64,000 nucleotides of DNA from Anthonomus grandis grandis (lineage: Eukaryota > Arthropoda > Insecta > Coleoptera > Curculionidae), in contig NC_065555.1 in assembly GCF_022605725.1 (NCBI RefSeq), forward strand, positions 13,034,938 through 13,098,937, in the 5' to 3' direction. This document shows, piece by piece, positions 1-13,200 of this stretch. A program made the position numbers and the translations under genes. Positions within the stretch are counted from its first letter, which is position 1. Each line of letters begins with the position of its first letter. The notes under the pieces were generated by a model, which was not told the origin of the DNA, searched no databases, and worked only from the letters and a program-made list of their open reading frames with translations.

Positions 1-920
1 ATGTATTACCGCTTTTGACAGCACACGCATACAGAAAATGCAGAACTCTTGTCTTCGTCTTATCCACGGTATACGAAGATTTAAACCAATAACTCATAAA
101 ATAACTGAGACAAAATGGATAAAAATGAGAGCTCAAAGGTTTGTTCACTCCATCACACTGTTCCATAAAATAATATAACAAAAGTCACTACCTTATTTGC
201 ACAACAGAATAACAATCTATTATCTACATATTTAGACTAAAATTGGTTTGTAAAACACCATGTTAGGTGCTATTAAAGAATGATTTTTCATATTTGCAAT
301 GCGTTTTTTTTTTATATACATGTCCAGTAAGCAAATAAATTCTAGAAATGAAAAATAGCTAGTTCGTATGTTATCCAATTCAATTAGAAGTTATTTAAAT
401 AGGGTAACTCTAGAAATTAGCTTTAGTTTTAATTTCACCTAGGTTAGCTGAACAGACGGCTAGAGGGTAGTTACTTGAAGCAGTCTCTCTCTGGTCGAAC
501 TGAATCTCACCTAGAGTGGCATATTATTACAAGCGTCTATAACATTTTTGCTGTAACATTATTATTATTATTATTATATACCTCAGCGAAATTTTCCAAA
601 CCAATGTAGCAAGGATTTCGCCGTTAAGTCGTATGCTTTCTTTATATAATTTCACATTTTTTACTGTATTACTGATTTATTTTACCGCTCCCTTTGTATG
701 TTTCAGAAGAGCATCAGAGATCTAATTAACAAGAATAATTAAATAGTTCTAATTAACAAGAACACTAAATTAGAAACTTAGTACTTTGTTGTATTTTTGC
801 TCTTGTATTATTTTTTAAATAAGTACACCTGAAACAGTTTGTAATTTGTGGATGTTCCTTTGGGTTTCGGCCTGTTAACATCATATTTGTTTTTGACAAA
901 TAAATCAAATAAATATGATA
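1..920 (+). mobile_element. LINE 3' end fragment (ORF2 C-terminus and 3' UTR)
   Basis: The first 200 bases translate to STRIQKMQNSCLRLIHGIRR and ITETKWIKM, which match the C-terminus of the LINE at 9450-11174 (VQKMQNSCCRLIYGIKR, IKETKWLNM). The frame then decays. The 3' end is probably the AAATAAATCAAATAAATA tail near 900-917. An (ATT)n run lies at 558-576. Confidence 0.65.
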
Positions 921-1086
921 ATTTGAAGCCAGAGAAGAAGGCTTCTTTGAATAATTGAAATGTATTTAACATATATTAGTTTTCTCTAAGTAAATTCCTA
1001 TGATGTTGCAGAAAACAGATTTTTTAACATAAATAACGCAAAATAGTTTTCTTTTTGATGAAACGAACTAGGATCGTTGATCTTAC

Positions 1087-1248
1087 CTTGCTAACTAACA
1101 TGTCCGTTTCGTCGAAATGTCTTCCAAACATTTTCGGCGATTCACCGGGAATAGGCTCTATTTTAATACACACTTCCATGCCTTTTCTGGCAAATTCCAC
1201 TGGTTTATGGTTATTTTCCACACTGGTAACAATTCCAATATCGACAAA
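1087..1248 (-). CDS. eIF5B: eIF5B coding exon 19 (domain IV)
   Basis: Acceptor TTTCAG, donor GTAAGA. 54 codons, FVDIGIVTSVENNHKPVEFA to MLVSK. The donor falls just before the expected ISRQSID segment, so one more exon is expected left of the window. Confidence 0.95.
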
Positions 1249-4200
1249 CTGAAATAAATATATAAAATTAGTATTGTTTTATTAGGATTATTTAAATAGT
1301 TTAGTTTTGACTTTAAATGACTAATAACTAAACGTCATATTTTTTGTATAATTATTTAGTATCTTACAAAATTAGATTGATTAGATTGACATCTATTTTA
1401 TTTCTCTACATTTCCGTCAAAAGGTGTAGCTCGTGTCGCACTAAAAATGGCTTTCGTAATTTATTACTAAAGTAACTGTTTTACCAACTATGAGAAATTA
1501 CTGGAGTATTTTAAAGTTTTTAGAACGACCGTTAAACTTCTATGGAGCAAATTCCAATTTTTTTTTATACCATTTAATGGTTATATCTTATTTTTATTTG
1601 TATATGGTATCTGTTTACTATGATGTAGAACAAGATAGGTGATAAAAATCAAAATTCATATTCAAAATATAAATGTTATTAAAATATATTTTTTAAGTTA
1701 AAAAAATAATATTTCCAAAGACATTAATCTCTAATTATTGTATAATGACATGCTTTTTTGATGGTGTATTAAAAAGCATAAATATTCGTCATACTTAGCC
1801 TTTTTATCTTTTTTGGGGTTTTACAACCCCAAGTAAACGATATAAACTCTATTAATCATTTTAATTAATGGTTTATGTGTGTTTGTGGATAAAGCGAAAG
1901 CACTTAACACATAGTGTATCAATACTGTTTATTCTCTTTCATAATTTGGAGAGTTAAAGCTTAAAATATGATCGGATTGAAATTTCATGTCTCACAGGTT
2001 TCATATAAGGAACGAAGCTGTGATATTTTAACTTATTAAAATAAAACACAAAAAAGAAATGTTATACACGCAGTTTTGGATTCTTATTTGAAGAGAATCA
2101 AATCAAAATAAAAACACATAAAGTGTAAGATTAGTGAACATAATATATATACATTTTCCCTTGATGTATAATATTTTGTGCCAAAGGTATTACCTAGCCA
2201 TTATAAAAACCGATTGAGTCGATGTAAACATCTACGTGGAATAAATCTAGCAAAAACTAACCAAAACAAAAAAATAGAAATCATAGTAAAGTAACCGCAG
2301 GGAAAGAAACAAAGCTGTGGAGAAGAGGGTCGCAAAAGCAATACTATAAAATAATAAGTATTATCATTTAAATGTCAATTTATCAACAAATTATAAATCA
2401 AGTACAAACAACAAAAATTAGAGACGATGCTGTAATTAATTCAAAATTATCAAAAATCTCAGTGTAATAAAAATGCTATAAATCCTGATTAGTATATAAT
2501 TTTTATAACTTTTAAATTTATGATAGCTTAAGTTTTTTACAAAATCTGATATATTATTTTAAAATTGTACACTTACTACTAAGAAAGATTGATGCATATA
2601 ATTTGATCGGTGTTGAGATACTAAAAAGTTAATAGTACTACGGTTGGCACCTTTGGTGTGACACTCAAATCGCAAAACAGTTTAACCACTAACCACATCT
2701 CTTTATTTTATTCTCGACGCGTGTTTCGCTAACGATGTTAGCGTCTTAGGGAGAAGATTAAAACTATTTTAGTATGGGATATATATTTGTGAATCATCAT
2801 CATATTGCTGTGTTTTAGAATTTTAAACTGATCTATTCATATCAGAAACAGAAATTGAAAATAGAAATGGCCGAGCAATAACGAGCTCTGTAGAATGCAT
2901 TTTTAGAGAAACTCAGAACCATATAATTTAATTTATCAATCAAAAGCATGGTATCAAACGCTTTGCTGATATCTATCACAACCATACATGTAGTTAATTT
3001 ATCTTCTTCGTTGATTCTGATATCATTGACCATATTTACCAGACTTGTTATAGCGTAGTTTTGTCTAAAGCCTGACTGAGATTATGGAATTTTTTTATTA
3101 GTATCTACAAATTCACATACTTCTTAAAATAGCACTAGAAATATACTTATTGGCCTTAAAATCTTTTAGATCATTAACTTTGCAAATAGGTTTAATAATA
3201 GCTTTCTTCTATAATGTTGGGAATCTATTGTCTAATATACAGGAGTTGATTATTTGTATAAGAGGATTGATGCAGTAAGGTAGACACATTCTGAGGTCCC
3301 TGATAGAAATCCCATCTATAACCCAGTGTTAATAAGAGCTAATGCCAATGAATATCTTATTAAATTTTTTATTAAGTTGCCGTTCATCAGCTAGCCTTAA
3401 ATTAAATTACTTTTGAATTATTACAGTGTAAGAGGTTTATTTTTTAGCTTTTAATTCTTTTTGTGGAGCACTCTTATTACTAAAATACAGTACATTTTCG
3501 TTAATAATTTCTACCTTTGCATCTACTTGAATGGTAAAGATCTTCCCAAATAATAATCGATGCATCAAGGAGCAGGACGCTCGTTTTGTTAAAAATAGAC
3601 CGATTCCAGGTTTAAATTAGGGAGCATTTGAAAATGGCAGGAAGAATTTGGTTTTGCAGCAATCCATGGTATTTTTGAGTATTTAAAGTACCATCAATAA
3701 AAAATGGCCCTACAATGTGGTCGCCCAAAATACCAGCCCAAATTTGAGTATGCTGAGTACGAAATTGAAAGCAACAAGACGGTTGTCCTGCTCATAATGC
3801 AGTTATGGCAAAATTTTTTTAACAAATACTTCTTTTACCCGTAATTGCGAGGGAAAATTGTTGTTTGTACCTATTCCATTTCAGCAGAAACTTTTCTAGA
3901 AGTATACAATGGCTTTTTCTGATAGGTTAACTTAATTTTTAGTCACAGAAGGCAGTGGGGTCTGTTTGAGGCTTTTATTTGAAGAATGAATTTTTGTTGT
4001 GTTGATCTTTGGGAGTTTTAATTTTATTTTTACATAACGTTTAAATTTTTCGACTCTTACCCGACTTTATATTTTATTTTTATTATAATAACACTTTAAT
4101 TTTAATTATGCAATACACAGCATAATGTAAACTCATGTACAATACTTCAATACTTTTAAGACCAAAATAATTGAAGCAGATAAGAATAGTAAAAAAAATA

Positions 4201-7200
4201 TTAATATTGCCAAAAATTTCAGTATTTATCGTGTATCAGTATCTAAATGTCTCCAAAGTAATACAGAAATATAGGAAAAAAAGACCGAAGTACAGTCAAA
4301 ACTGCCTTTAAAACAGGCCGCCCGCAGAGAAAATATTCAGTATATATTAACTGCATAATAAAGTGTATTTCGTGACTATCTATTTACATTTACACTAAAA
4401 CCGTGAAAAGCCTGTAAAGAAGCCCTTAATTTCCTCAACAAATCGCTAAAAATGCCTGAAATTCGCCAAAGAGCACTAAAAAATGGAATACGGTGTTATT
4501 TAGTGACGAGAGTAAATTTTTGTGTTTTTGTAGTGGTGGGATTAAATTTCGAAGGCATCTAGTCAGAAAAACGTTTCAAAACGGTCCAAAGTACCAATTG
4601 CCAATGAAACTTACCAGTGAAATTCTAAAATGCTATGCTTAATTGCTACCAGTGAAACATGGAGGAGGTGAGATTATGGTATAGTATGGTTGTTTTTCCA
4701 GGTCTGGGACAGGTAAAATTGTTCGCATATATTAGATAAACGTATTTATTTGAATATCTCTAATATGACAGTTCCAGCAAGACAATTACCCGAAACTTAC
4801 GGCACGGTTGGTAAAAAATTTGTTCTAAGAAAATAATGTGAGTGTTATGGAATATGCGCCACTCTCACACAATTTTTGGATTAAATAGAGATATCAGATC
4901 ACATAACATAAAAAATGAATAAGATTTATTTATTGCAATCAAATTGGAATAAGAGATTCCAATGAGATTCCAAACGAGAGGATTAAGAGATTGGATAAAT
5001 TTTCTGTGGAAAAAAGTGCCAAATTAGTGAACTCTATACAAAATAGATGTAGAGCTGTATTAAACGCAAAGGGTTCCGATATTAAATACTAAAATTTCAT
5101 ATGTTTTTGATTTTTTTTTCTTTTGTTTATGTAGTACCAATTATTCAGAATAATCTATAAAATACGTTTCAACCAAAAATCTAATGTTTTTTATGTAAGT
5201 TTCTGTTGTGGTAGAGGATGTTAAGAGATATACCATCTTGATAAATTTTTTTTTTCATATGCTATTGCTTTGAAGATAATTTTAGATTTTATAACTTTTC
5301 TTAGACGTTTCCAAACTTTTGTGGAGCACTGTATGTAAAGCCTGCATCATAAAAATATTTTACGAATGCCTGAACTTTCGCGTAATATTTTCCGAAATTT
5401 AGTTAATACAGTTACCCCCATTAAAGTCAGACCCTTACTAACGTCGTACTGACTACTTAAAAACGACGATGTAGCATTGAATTCAAATTTGATTCGTTGC
5501 GATACTTCACCTTTAAGCACCTCTCTATGCGTAATGATCGATTCCCCAACGTGTATAATGTGTATCGCGTATCCAACGATATTCCATTAAAGACCATTAA
5601 CAGTTGCGAATTTTAAAAAGGAAATAAAGTCTTATCTTTTTTATCAAACCTTTAATTATTAATAATATTCCTGTTGAGCCCGAATGTCATGGTTAGCTTT
5701 TGGATGCTCAATTTTTATAGGGCTTCTTTAGAAACATTTATATACTGTTAGTTATTTTAATTATTTTATAACTTACGTAATATATGTAAAATTAAGCCCT
5801 TTGGCAACTCTAGTACCAATTTTCTTTTACATTTCAAGGAAATTGTAAATATAGATAATACTAATTATATATGTAATAATATAATAATCTCATATCGACA
5901 CCTTATCCACAAAGTTAAGCTCAGCATGTTTTGCCATAAGATCTATTTCCAAAGAATTAAGCTTTTTAACATCTAAATCAGTTTATTTTGCCCTTTTTGA
6001 GTTCATGCTGTGCCACTCAATTTTCGAGCGCGTATTCAAGTTGCAAAAGAGAGCGATACGCTATTTACTGGAACTTGACAGTACAGCTCACTGCCAAGAA
6101 TACTTTAAAAAACATAGAATAACTCTTCCTTCACTGTTTATATTTGAATCTGTTTGCTTAATCCGAAAGCATGTCTCAGAATTTCCAAAGAGGCTTTCTC
6201 ATAACTATCCACTTAGAAAAGCAGAGCATGATATTTATCTGCCAACCCCACGGTCGGATTTAGTAAAAACTTCTATACTCTATAGAGCAAAAAAAATGCA
6301 CAATCATCTTCCTTTTACGATTAAATCTATGACAACGTTTTCCTGTTTTCGCCATACCTTAAAAGCTTTACTATTGGAAAGGCTTTATACACAGTAGAAG
6401 ACTTTTTTAATCTTTCTTTTTAAATACCACACACACACTGGCCCTATTTACTTTATAGTCTCCATCCCTAGAATTAGTTATACCTATAGTGTGATAATAG
6501 TCGTAATTTAACTTCAACTTATTTTGTATACTTCTTTTACCTAATTTACATTTTTGTATTGTTTTATATTCTTTTTAATATCAACTTCTGACTTTATAAA
6601 CATTTAGTTGTATAAGTAATTTGACCATGTACAATAGGTTACCTATTTTGTATAAAATCTAAATATATTGTGTTTTTGTGTACTCATGTGTTTACTTATA
6701 TGTGTTTATTTATTTATTTATATTAGCTTTGTTTACAAAATTTATAATTTTTTGACAATAAAGCGATTGCATTGTATTGTAATGATTTTTTTTAAATTTT
6801 TAATTACTCATGCAAATAAAAGGTGTTATTTATTTATTTTTTTAATGAAACTAAAGAAAATGAGTGAACCTCAACAATCTGTCTGTTTTTTCCATATTCA
6901 CCAATAAGTTAAACCTATAGAACTAAATAAAATACTTACGTCTTTACTAGGTACACAAATCGGAGTGCCTTCTCTAACGACTCCGGCCTCCACCATAACA
7001 CCGCACACAATAGGGTCTCTCGAATTAAACACAAACTGCGGTAAAACTTTCAACTTGCAAGGAAATACTGCGATATGTTTAAACTCTTCCCTTTTTTTCT
7101 GTTTAAGTTCCTCCCTGTATGCCATAAATTTGTCAAAGAGGTGATAGATTATATCGGCTTGGAAAATTTTTACTCCCATACTATCTGCTAACTCTTGAGC

Positions 7201-10200
7201 GTCTTTTTCTACTTTAACATCGAATGCCAGGATGGTTGCATATCTAAAATAGTTTTAAAAAAAATCAGTATTTTGCTTCCATTCATGACCGATTGTATGT
7301 TAAACAAAGAAAGCTACAAAACCCATAGTACCTCAAATAATTTATTGACATTAATAGTTTTTATTTAAATTTTCTCCTAAAGTGTTTTATAAACATTAAA
7401 TTCTATTTGGAACATTTTGTTGAAAAATGTAATCAATATTCGGTTGACAGGCAAAAATAAAATGCGGTTAGCAAATAGTGGACCCACATACATCGATATT
7501 CGTTCGAAAAGTATCTGGTATTACATCTAAACTAATAAACCGCATAAAGGAATAAAATAAATTTCAACACGGTAGCGTTGGCAAACAGACAGCATCTGCC
7601 TGACATTCCGAGGATAAGAAATACATCTTTTGATTTGTCTTCTAGAAAAACAAATTGTGTTTACTTAGGATACTTGGTCAATACGTCCATGTTAGACACT
7701 ATTTATTTTGTTAAGGTGGGTAAGGAGATTAGGTACCGGAATTCTGGTATGGTTCAAAATATAATCACAAAAACGATAAGTATATTAAAACCATAAAAAT
7801 ATCAGAAATTGTTTGCATTTATGCTTTTAAATGATTCTCATATATATTTATATACAGGATACAAAGACCTTATTTTGAGCCTGTAAGACCAAATTTATTC
7901 TCTATTTTTATCTGATATCTGCAGTTCTATATTTTAATAAAATAATTTAATTTCTTTTTAAACATTATTGTTAATGATATTAAATCATTTAAACTTACTT
8001 GTCAATAATTTTTACATACTTGCATTATAGAATTTGTTTAAAGTTATACGTTATTTAATCGGCTCAAAATTAAACCCCTTAAGAATAGTCTATATATCGA
8101 ATGCTCTGTGTATATATATATATATATATATCTTCTTAAAAATATAATATTTGCAGCACCCTTTATAAATAAATTAAAATTAATTTCTAAGATAAAAATA
8201 TCATCTAAGAAAAAGGAGATAACGTTATTAATAATGAATAAATTAATGGAAAACATAAAAAATGCGCAATATGTTTACCACTCACTTCCAGGCATTTTCT
8301 TGGAATAAAGTTCTTTGTTTATTCCTGATAACATTGGTGGAATTATGAATATTTTGCAATAGTTGCTCTCGTGTAGGATTTCTTTTGTATAAACTAATGA
8401 CTTAATTAAAAAAAATATTTTTTTTACTTTTCTTAAAATTAACAATAATCATAAAAAAATTGTTTACTGTGAACGAAAATAAAGATGCTCACATTTGAAG
8501 CGGATTTACCACTTGTGAGTTGAAAGTCCATATTAATTTTAATAACCGTCCACATCTTGTTTAAGTCTGTTTTGGGATTTTTATTTCATGTAGGGAATTT
8601 GTCTTGATTAATTGGGTTCATAATTACTTGCTTGCAATCTGCATATTATAAGTACACACTATTTTTTAGCTCTTATAAACTAAATAGGGGTAAAAGTTAC
8701 AATACATTTGCACACAGTTTTATATTCCTAAAAAACGCCTAGTTAAACAAATCTTGAATTTTGTCATTTGAATTGTAAATCAACCTGTTAAGTTCTTTTT
8801 TATATGTTTCTATATTTTTCAGTGTTTTAATTTGATTTCAGACCAATTTATATATTTTAGGTGCTAGTGCAGTTATATTTTTGGCTGCTATGGCCTTGTT
8901 ACATTTATGCAATGTCATCATATTATTTACAACGCTTGTAGTTTTGGGTAATTGGGTCGAAAAGTTTAAAGATTCTTTTTCTTTAAAGATTCTTATATTA
9001 ATCTTTTTAGTATACAATTGCCTTATATTAAAAAGATGCGAGTCTATAAACAGGTGCTCAGTAGAATATCTAATATTTTCATTATAAATAACTTTTATAA
9101 TCCATTTTTGCATAACATTTAATCTTATTATATTATAGTTAATTATACTAATTATATTATATCTTATATGTTAATTTATATCTTATATCTCTATTTTAAT
9201 ATGTGGTAACTAGTCTCCGTCGGTTTTTACAAATTTGAACTCAATTTCTACCCTTGATTTGTATCATGTAGTGTTGTTCTCTGCTTCTTTTTTGTTCTTT
9301 TTATTAATGAATACACAAGTGGATCTGATGATGCCTAGTATGGACAAAACACGTGTAATCCTCTAACTTTAACTTAATAATTTAAAAACTTTTAAAATAA
9401 TCCAAAATAATCCATCTAAAACCTGAAAATCTCTATCCAACATTGGCGTTACGACTTCCAAGAGCTACAACTTGCCTTCTCATCTATCCAACCCTTATTC
9501 TATAAAGAATTATTTTGGATCATTTCTACAGAATGTTTCTACCAAAAGTACTGAAAAAATCAACTTTTACAAAAATAATACATAGAACGAAAACTTATCT
9601 TTTAATTTTACTCTTTCCACTACATAACCTATCCATAAAGCTATACACTCAATAAAAACAAATGCGCAAGGTACGGATAATATACCTGTTTCCATGTTAA
9701 AGTTATGTAGCCCCCCTTCTTAGACACATATATTCTACATATAGTCAATTGCTGTATTGAACAACAATATTTTCCTAATTCTTGGAAAACAGCAATTGGC
9801 AAACCATTAGCGAAAATTAGGAATCCTGCATCTTTATCAGATCTTTGAATTGTAAGCATTTTGCCAGGTAGCACTTTTAAAGGTATTTGAAAAAATCTTA
9901 TACGATCAGATGTATGCGTTTGTGACCGATCATCATATTATTCCGGATACCCAATGTGGCTTCCTCAAAAACTCTAATACATCTACTACCCTAGCACCGG
10001 CTACAAATAGCATTATCGAGTCAAACGATAAGGGACTGGCCAGCCTTTTGGTCTTATTAGATTATTCAAAGGCTTTCGACACTTTGGAGCATTCACTTCT
10101 TTGCGCCAAACTTCACTATTACGGGTTTAGGGATGAGTCTGTAAACATTATTTCTTCTTTTCTGAGTGATCGATCCCAAAAAGTTTCGTACAATATATGT

Positions 10201-13200
10201 TGCTCTGAAACTATAAAAATTCGATCTGGTGTGCCCCAAGGATCAATTCTGTCTCCGCTACTTTTTATGTTATACACTGCTGATATTCTTCAATCTACTA
10301 GTTACTGCACAGACACTGCTTTCGCTGACGACACACAGCTTGTATACAATTTTGACACATCTAACTGTCGATGCGATGCAGAAGGTCAATCTGGACTTGG
10401 AAACTATTAGAACATTATCTTATCAGCATAATCTGCAACTTAATTCAAGCAAGTCAAAACTTTTATGTATTGCGAATAATAAAAACAGCAACATTATTAA
10501 GAAAAACGTTGATATTGTGTTAGATGGCTCAAAACTCTCCTATGTTACTTCAGCTAAAAATCTTGGATTAATCCTCGATCAAAATTTACGTTACAGCGAG
10601 CACGTTAAGCATTTACATAAAAAATCTTTCCTTTCTCTTAAATTAATATACAGCCAAAGACATTCGCTTAATTTTAGATTTAAAAAAAATACTGTGTGAT
10701 AGTCTCGTCCTGAGCCATTATTCGTACTGTGATTTTATATACATGCTATATCTTTGATTAGTAGAAAAAGAAAGAATCCAAAAAATGCAAAATTCTTGTT
10801 GCAGATTAATATATGGTATTAAAAGGAATGAACATATACCACATAAAATAAAAGAAACTAAATGGCTTAACATGTCAAATAGGTGCAAACTTAATTTAGC
10901 AAATTTTGTACACAAGATTGTTACAGTACCAGTATCAACTTCTTCAATAATAAAACTAAAAAATAAGTTTATCCCTAGGGGTAAAATACATAATTTGAAC
11001 ATAAGAAATATAGGATTATTCACCATGCCTTCATTTAAATCTACTTTTTACAAAAAATAATTTCTGTTTAATGCTATTGAATTATATAATAATATACCTA
11101 ATGAGTTTAAACTTTTAAATGTAAATAAATTTAAATATAAATTTAGGGAATATCTATTTCAAAAACAACCGTAGGAGGGCATGCCACCATATACTATCGT
11201 GCCGAAAAAAAACTGGTACAGCAAAATCTCCTAAATCTCTTGGTCTATTAGAATAATATATTTTGATGTTGTCAAAGTTAATTTAATTTTGTGACAGCCG
11301 CGTCAACAAAATCGTTCTTTCAAAATGCCTGCATTATCTCCTCAACAAAAAGCGATAATATATACTCGTCTGATGGACGGAGTTCCTATAAGAAGAATCG
11401 CAGAAGAATTGGGCATTAGTAAAAATACCGTTTCTTTAGATAAGGCAAAAATTGCAGAATATGGAGCTATTGCAATTTGCTAGGTTCTAGTCGACCAAAA
11501 ATTTCAAACGACATTCAAGATAGAGCGTTAGTTGGCTTTCTAAGAAACAATCCGTTTGAAACAGCAATAAAGGCGAAAGAAGCCACGCATTTTCCTGGTT
11601 CTGCTAATACAGCTCATAGTAGGATAAGAAATTCGGAAATTAAAAGTTACTGTGCAACAAATAAAATATTTTTGATTGAAGCAAACAAACAGAGAAGATT
11701 AGAATTTGCTCATCAATATGCACACCACAACATATGGGAATCGGTATTTCAAATGAAAAAACCTTTCAATCGTGCAATAATGGCAAAATCCGCGTTTACA
11801 GGCCTTCTAATACTAGATATGATGAAAGATATACATATAAGACTAATCAAAGTGGATGTTTTAGTATAAAAGTTTGGGCCTGGATTAGTTTTAGAGGACC
11901 AGGCATTTGTCAAATAGTGCAGGGAATGCTTAATGCCTTATGATATTGCAATATCCTGAATAATGTTATAATGCCATGGGTTGGTGTAGTCTATGGGCAA
12001 GATTTTCTTTTCCAACATGATAATGCTCCTATACATACAGCCCGTATACTTCAAAACTATCTAGACGAAAGACGAATTCAAGTTTTATTACGGCCCTCGA
12101 AAAGCCCTGATATCAACCCAATTGAAAACGTTTGAGGTAACATGGCAAAATATATGTATAAAGATAACTTTAAGCCTAAAAATCAGAATGAATTACGCCT
12201 AAAGATAGACGCATGGGACCAAATAAAAGAATATTTTGCCATGTATCTTTAAGTCAAATACGAAATTTATATACAGAATAGTGGGCCAAGAACCGTGCCC
12301 TGGGGAACACCATACTTTCTATTCTTAAAGAAGCTCATCGTATTACTTATATTTAAGGCTTGTTGGAGGTCTGATAGGTAGCTTTTCATTAAATCAAGAC
12401 ACGGCTCCCCTATCCCATTTGATGCCAATTTTTCGGGAAGCTTGAATGCCAAACGGTATCCAAAGCCCTGGCCAGATCAACGAATATGCATAAGGAGAAT
12501 TCATTATTCTTTAATGCCTGATAAATTTGCTTCGTCAAAAAAAGTATGGCATCCTCAGTTGATCTACCATGTCCAAAACGAAATTGATTTTCCAGAAATT
12601 TTGCAAATATTTTCTTTATTGCCATTTCAAACACCTTTGCGACTGAAGAAATAAGGGTTATGGGTCTACAGTTAATTACGTCAGTCTTCTCACCGCTGTA
12701 TATTATAGCCTAATTACACCTACTTTAAAAGCATTGGGAAAATACCGCTTTTCAAAGCATTTATTAATTAAAAAACTTATATGTAGAGAAATAATTTCGG
12801 TGATATTTTTTAGTGTTTCTGATCTAATAGTTAATATAACCCCAAAAAAAAAAATCCAGAGGGTTTAGATCCTGGTTACTTCTAGGCCGTGGAAATTTAA
12901 TGCCATGACCAAACCATCAGTGAGGAACCATTATCTAAAGAATTGCGAACTGTAAGTGAATAATCCTCCATCGTGCACATACAACGTTTTGTCGTAAATT
13001 TAAAGATGCATCATCAAGTAGATCTGGCAAGTAATTTCCTAAAAACTGTAAATGCTGGTTACCATTAGGTCTTGCGGATAACTCAACAGACCCAATAATA
13101 AAATCACAAATTATACTCCACCAACACCCATATTAACACCACATATTAATAGAAAATTTCTGCTGAAAATAGCGTTCTCTTGTTAAGTGTGGATTTTCCA

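Noticed and set aside
7578..7796. 72-codon plus-strand frame
   Set aside because: No recognisable family, no splice or repeat context; consistent with chance in AT-rich intron.
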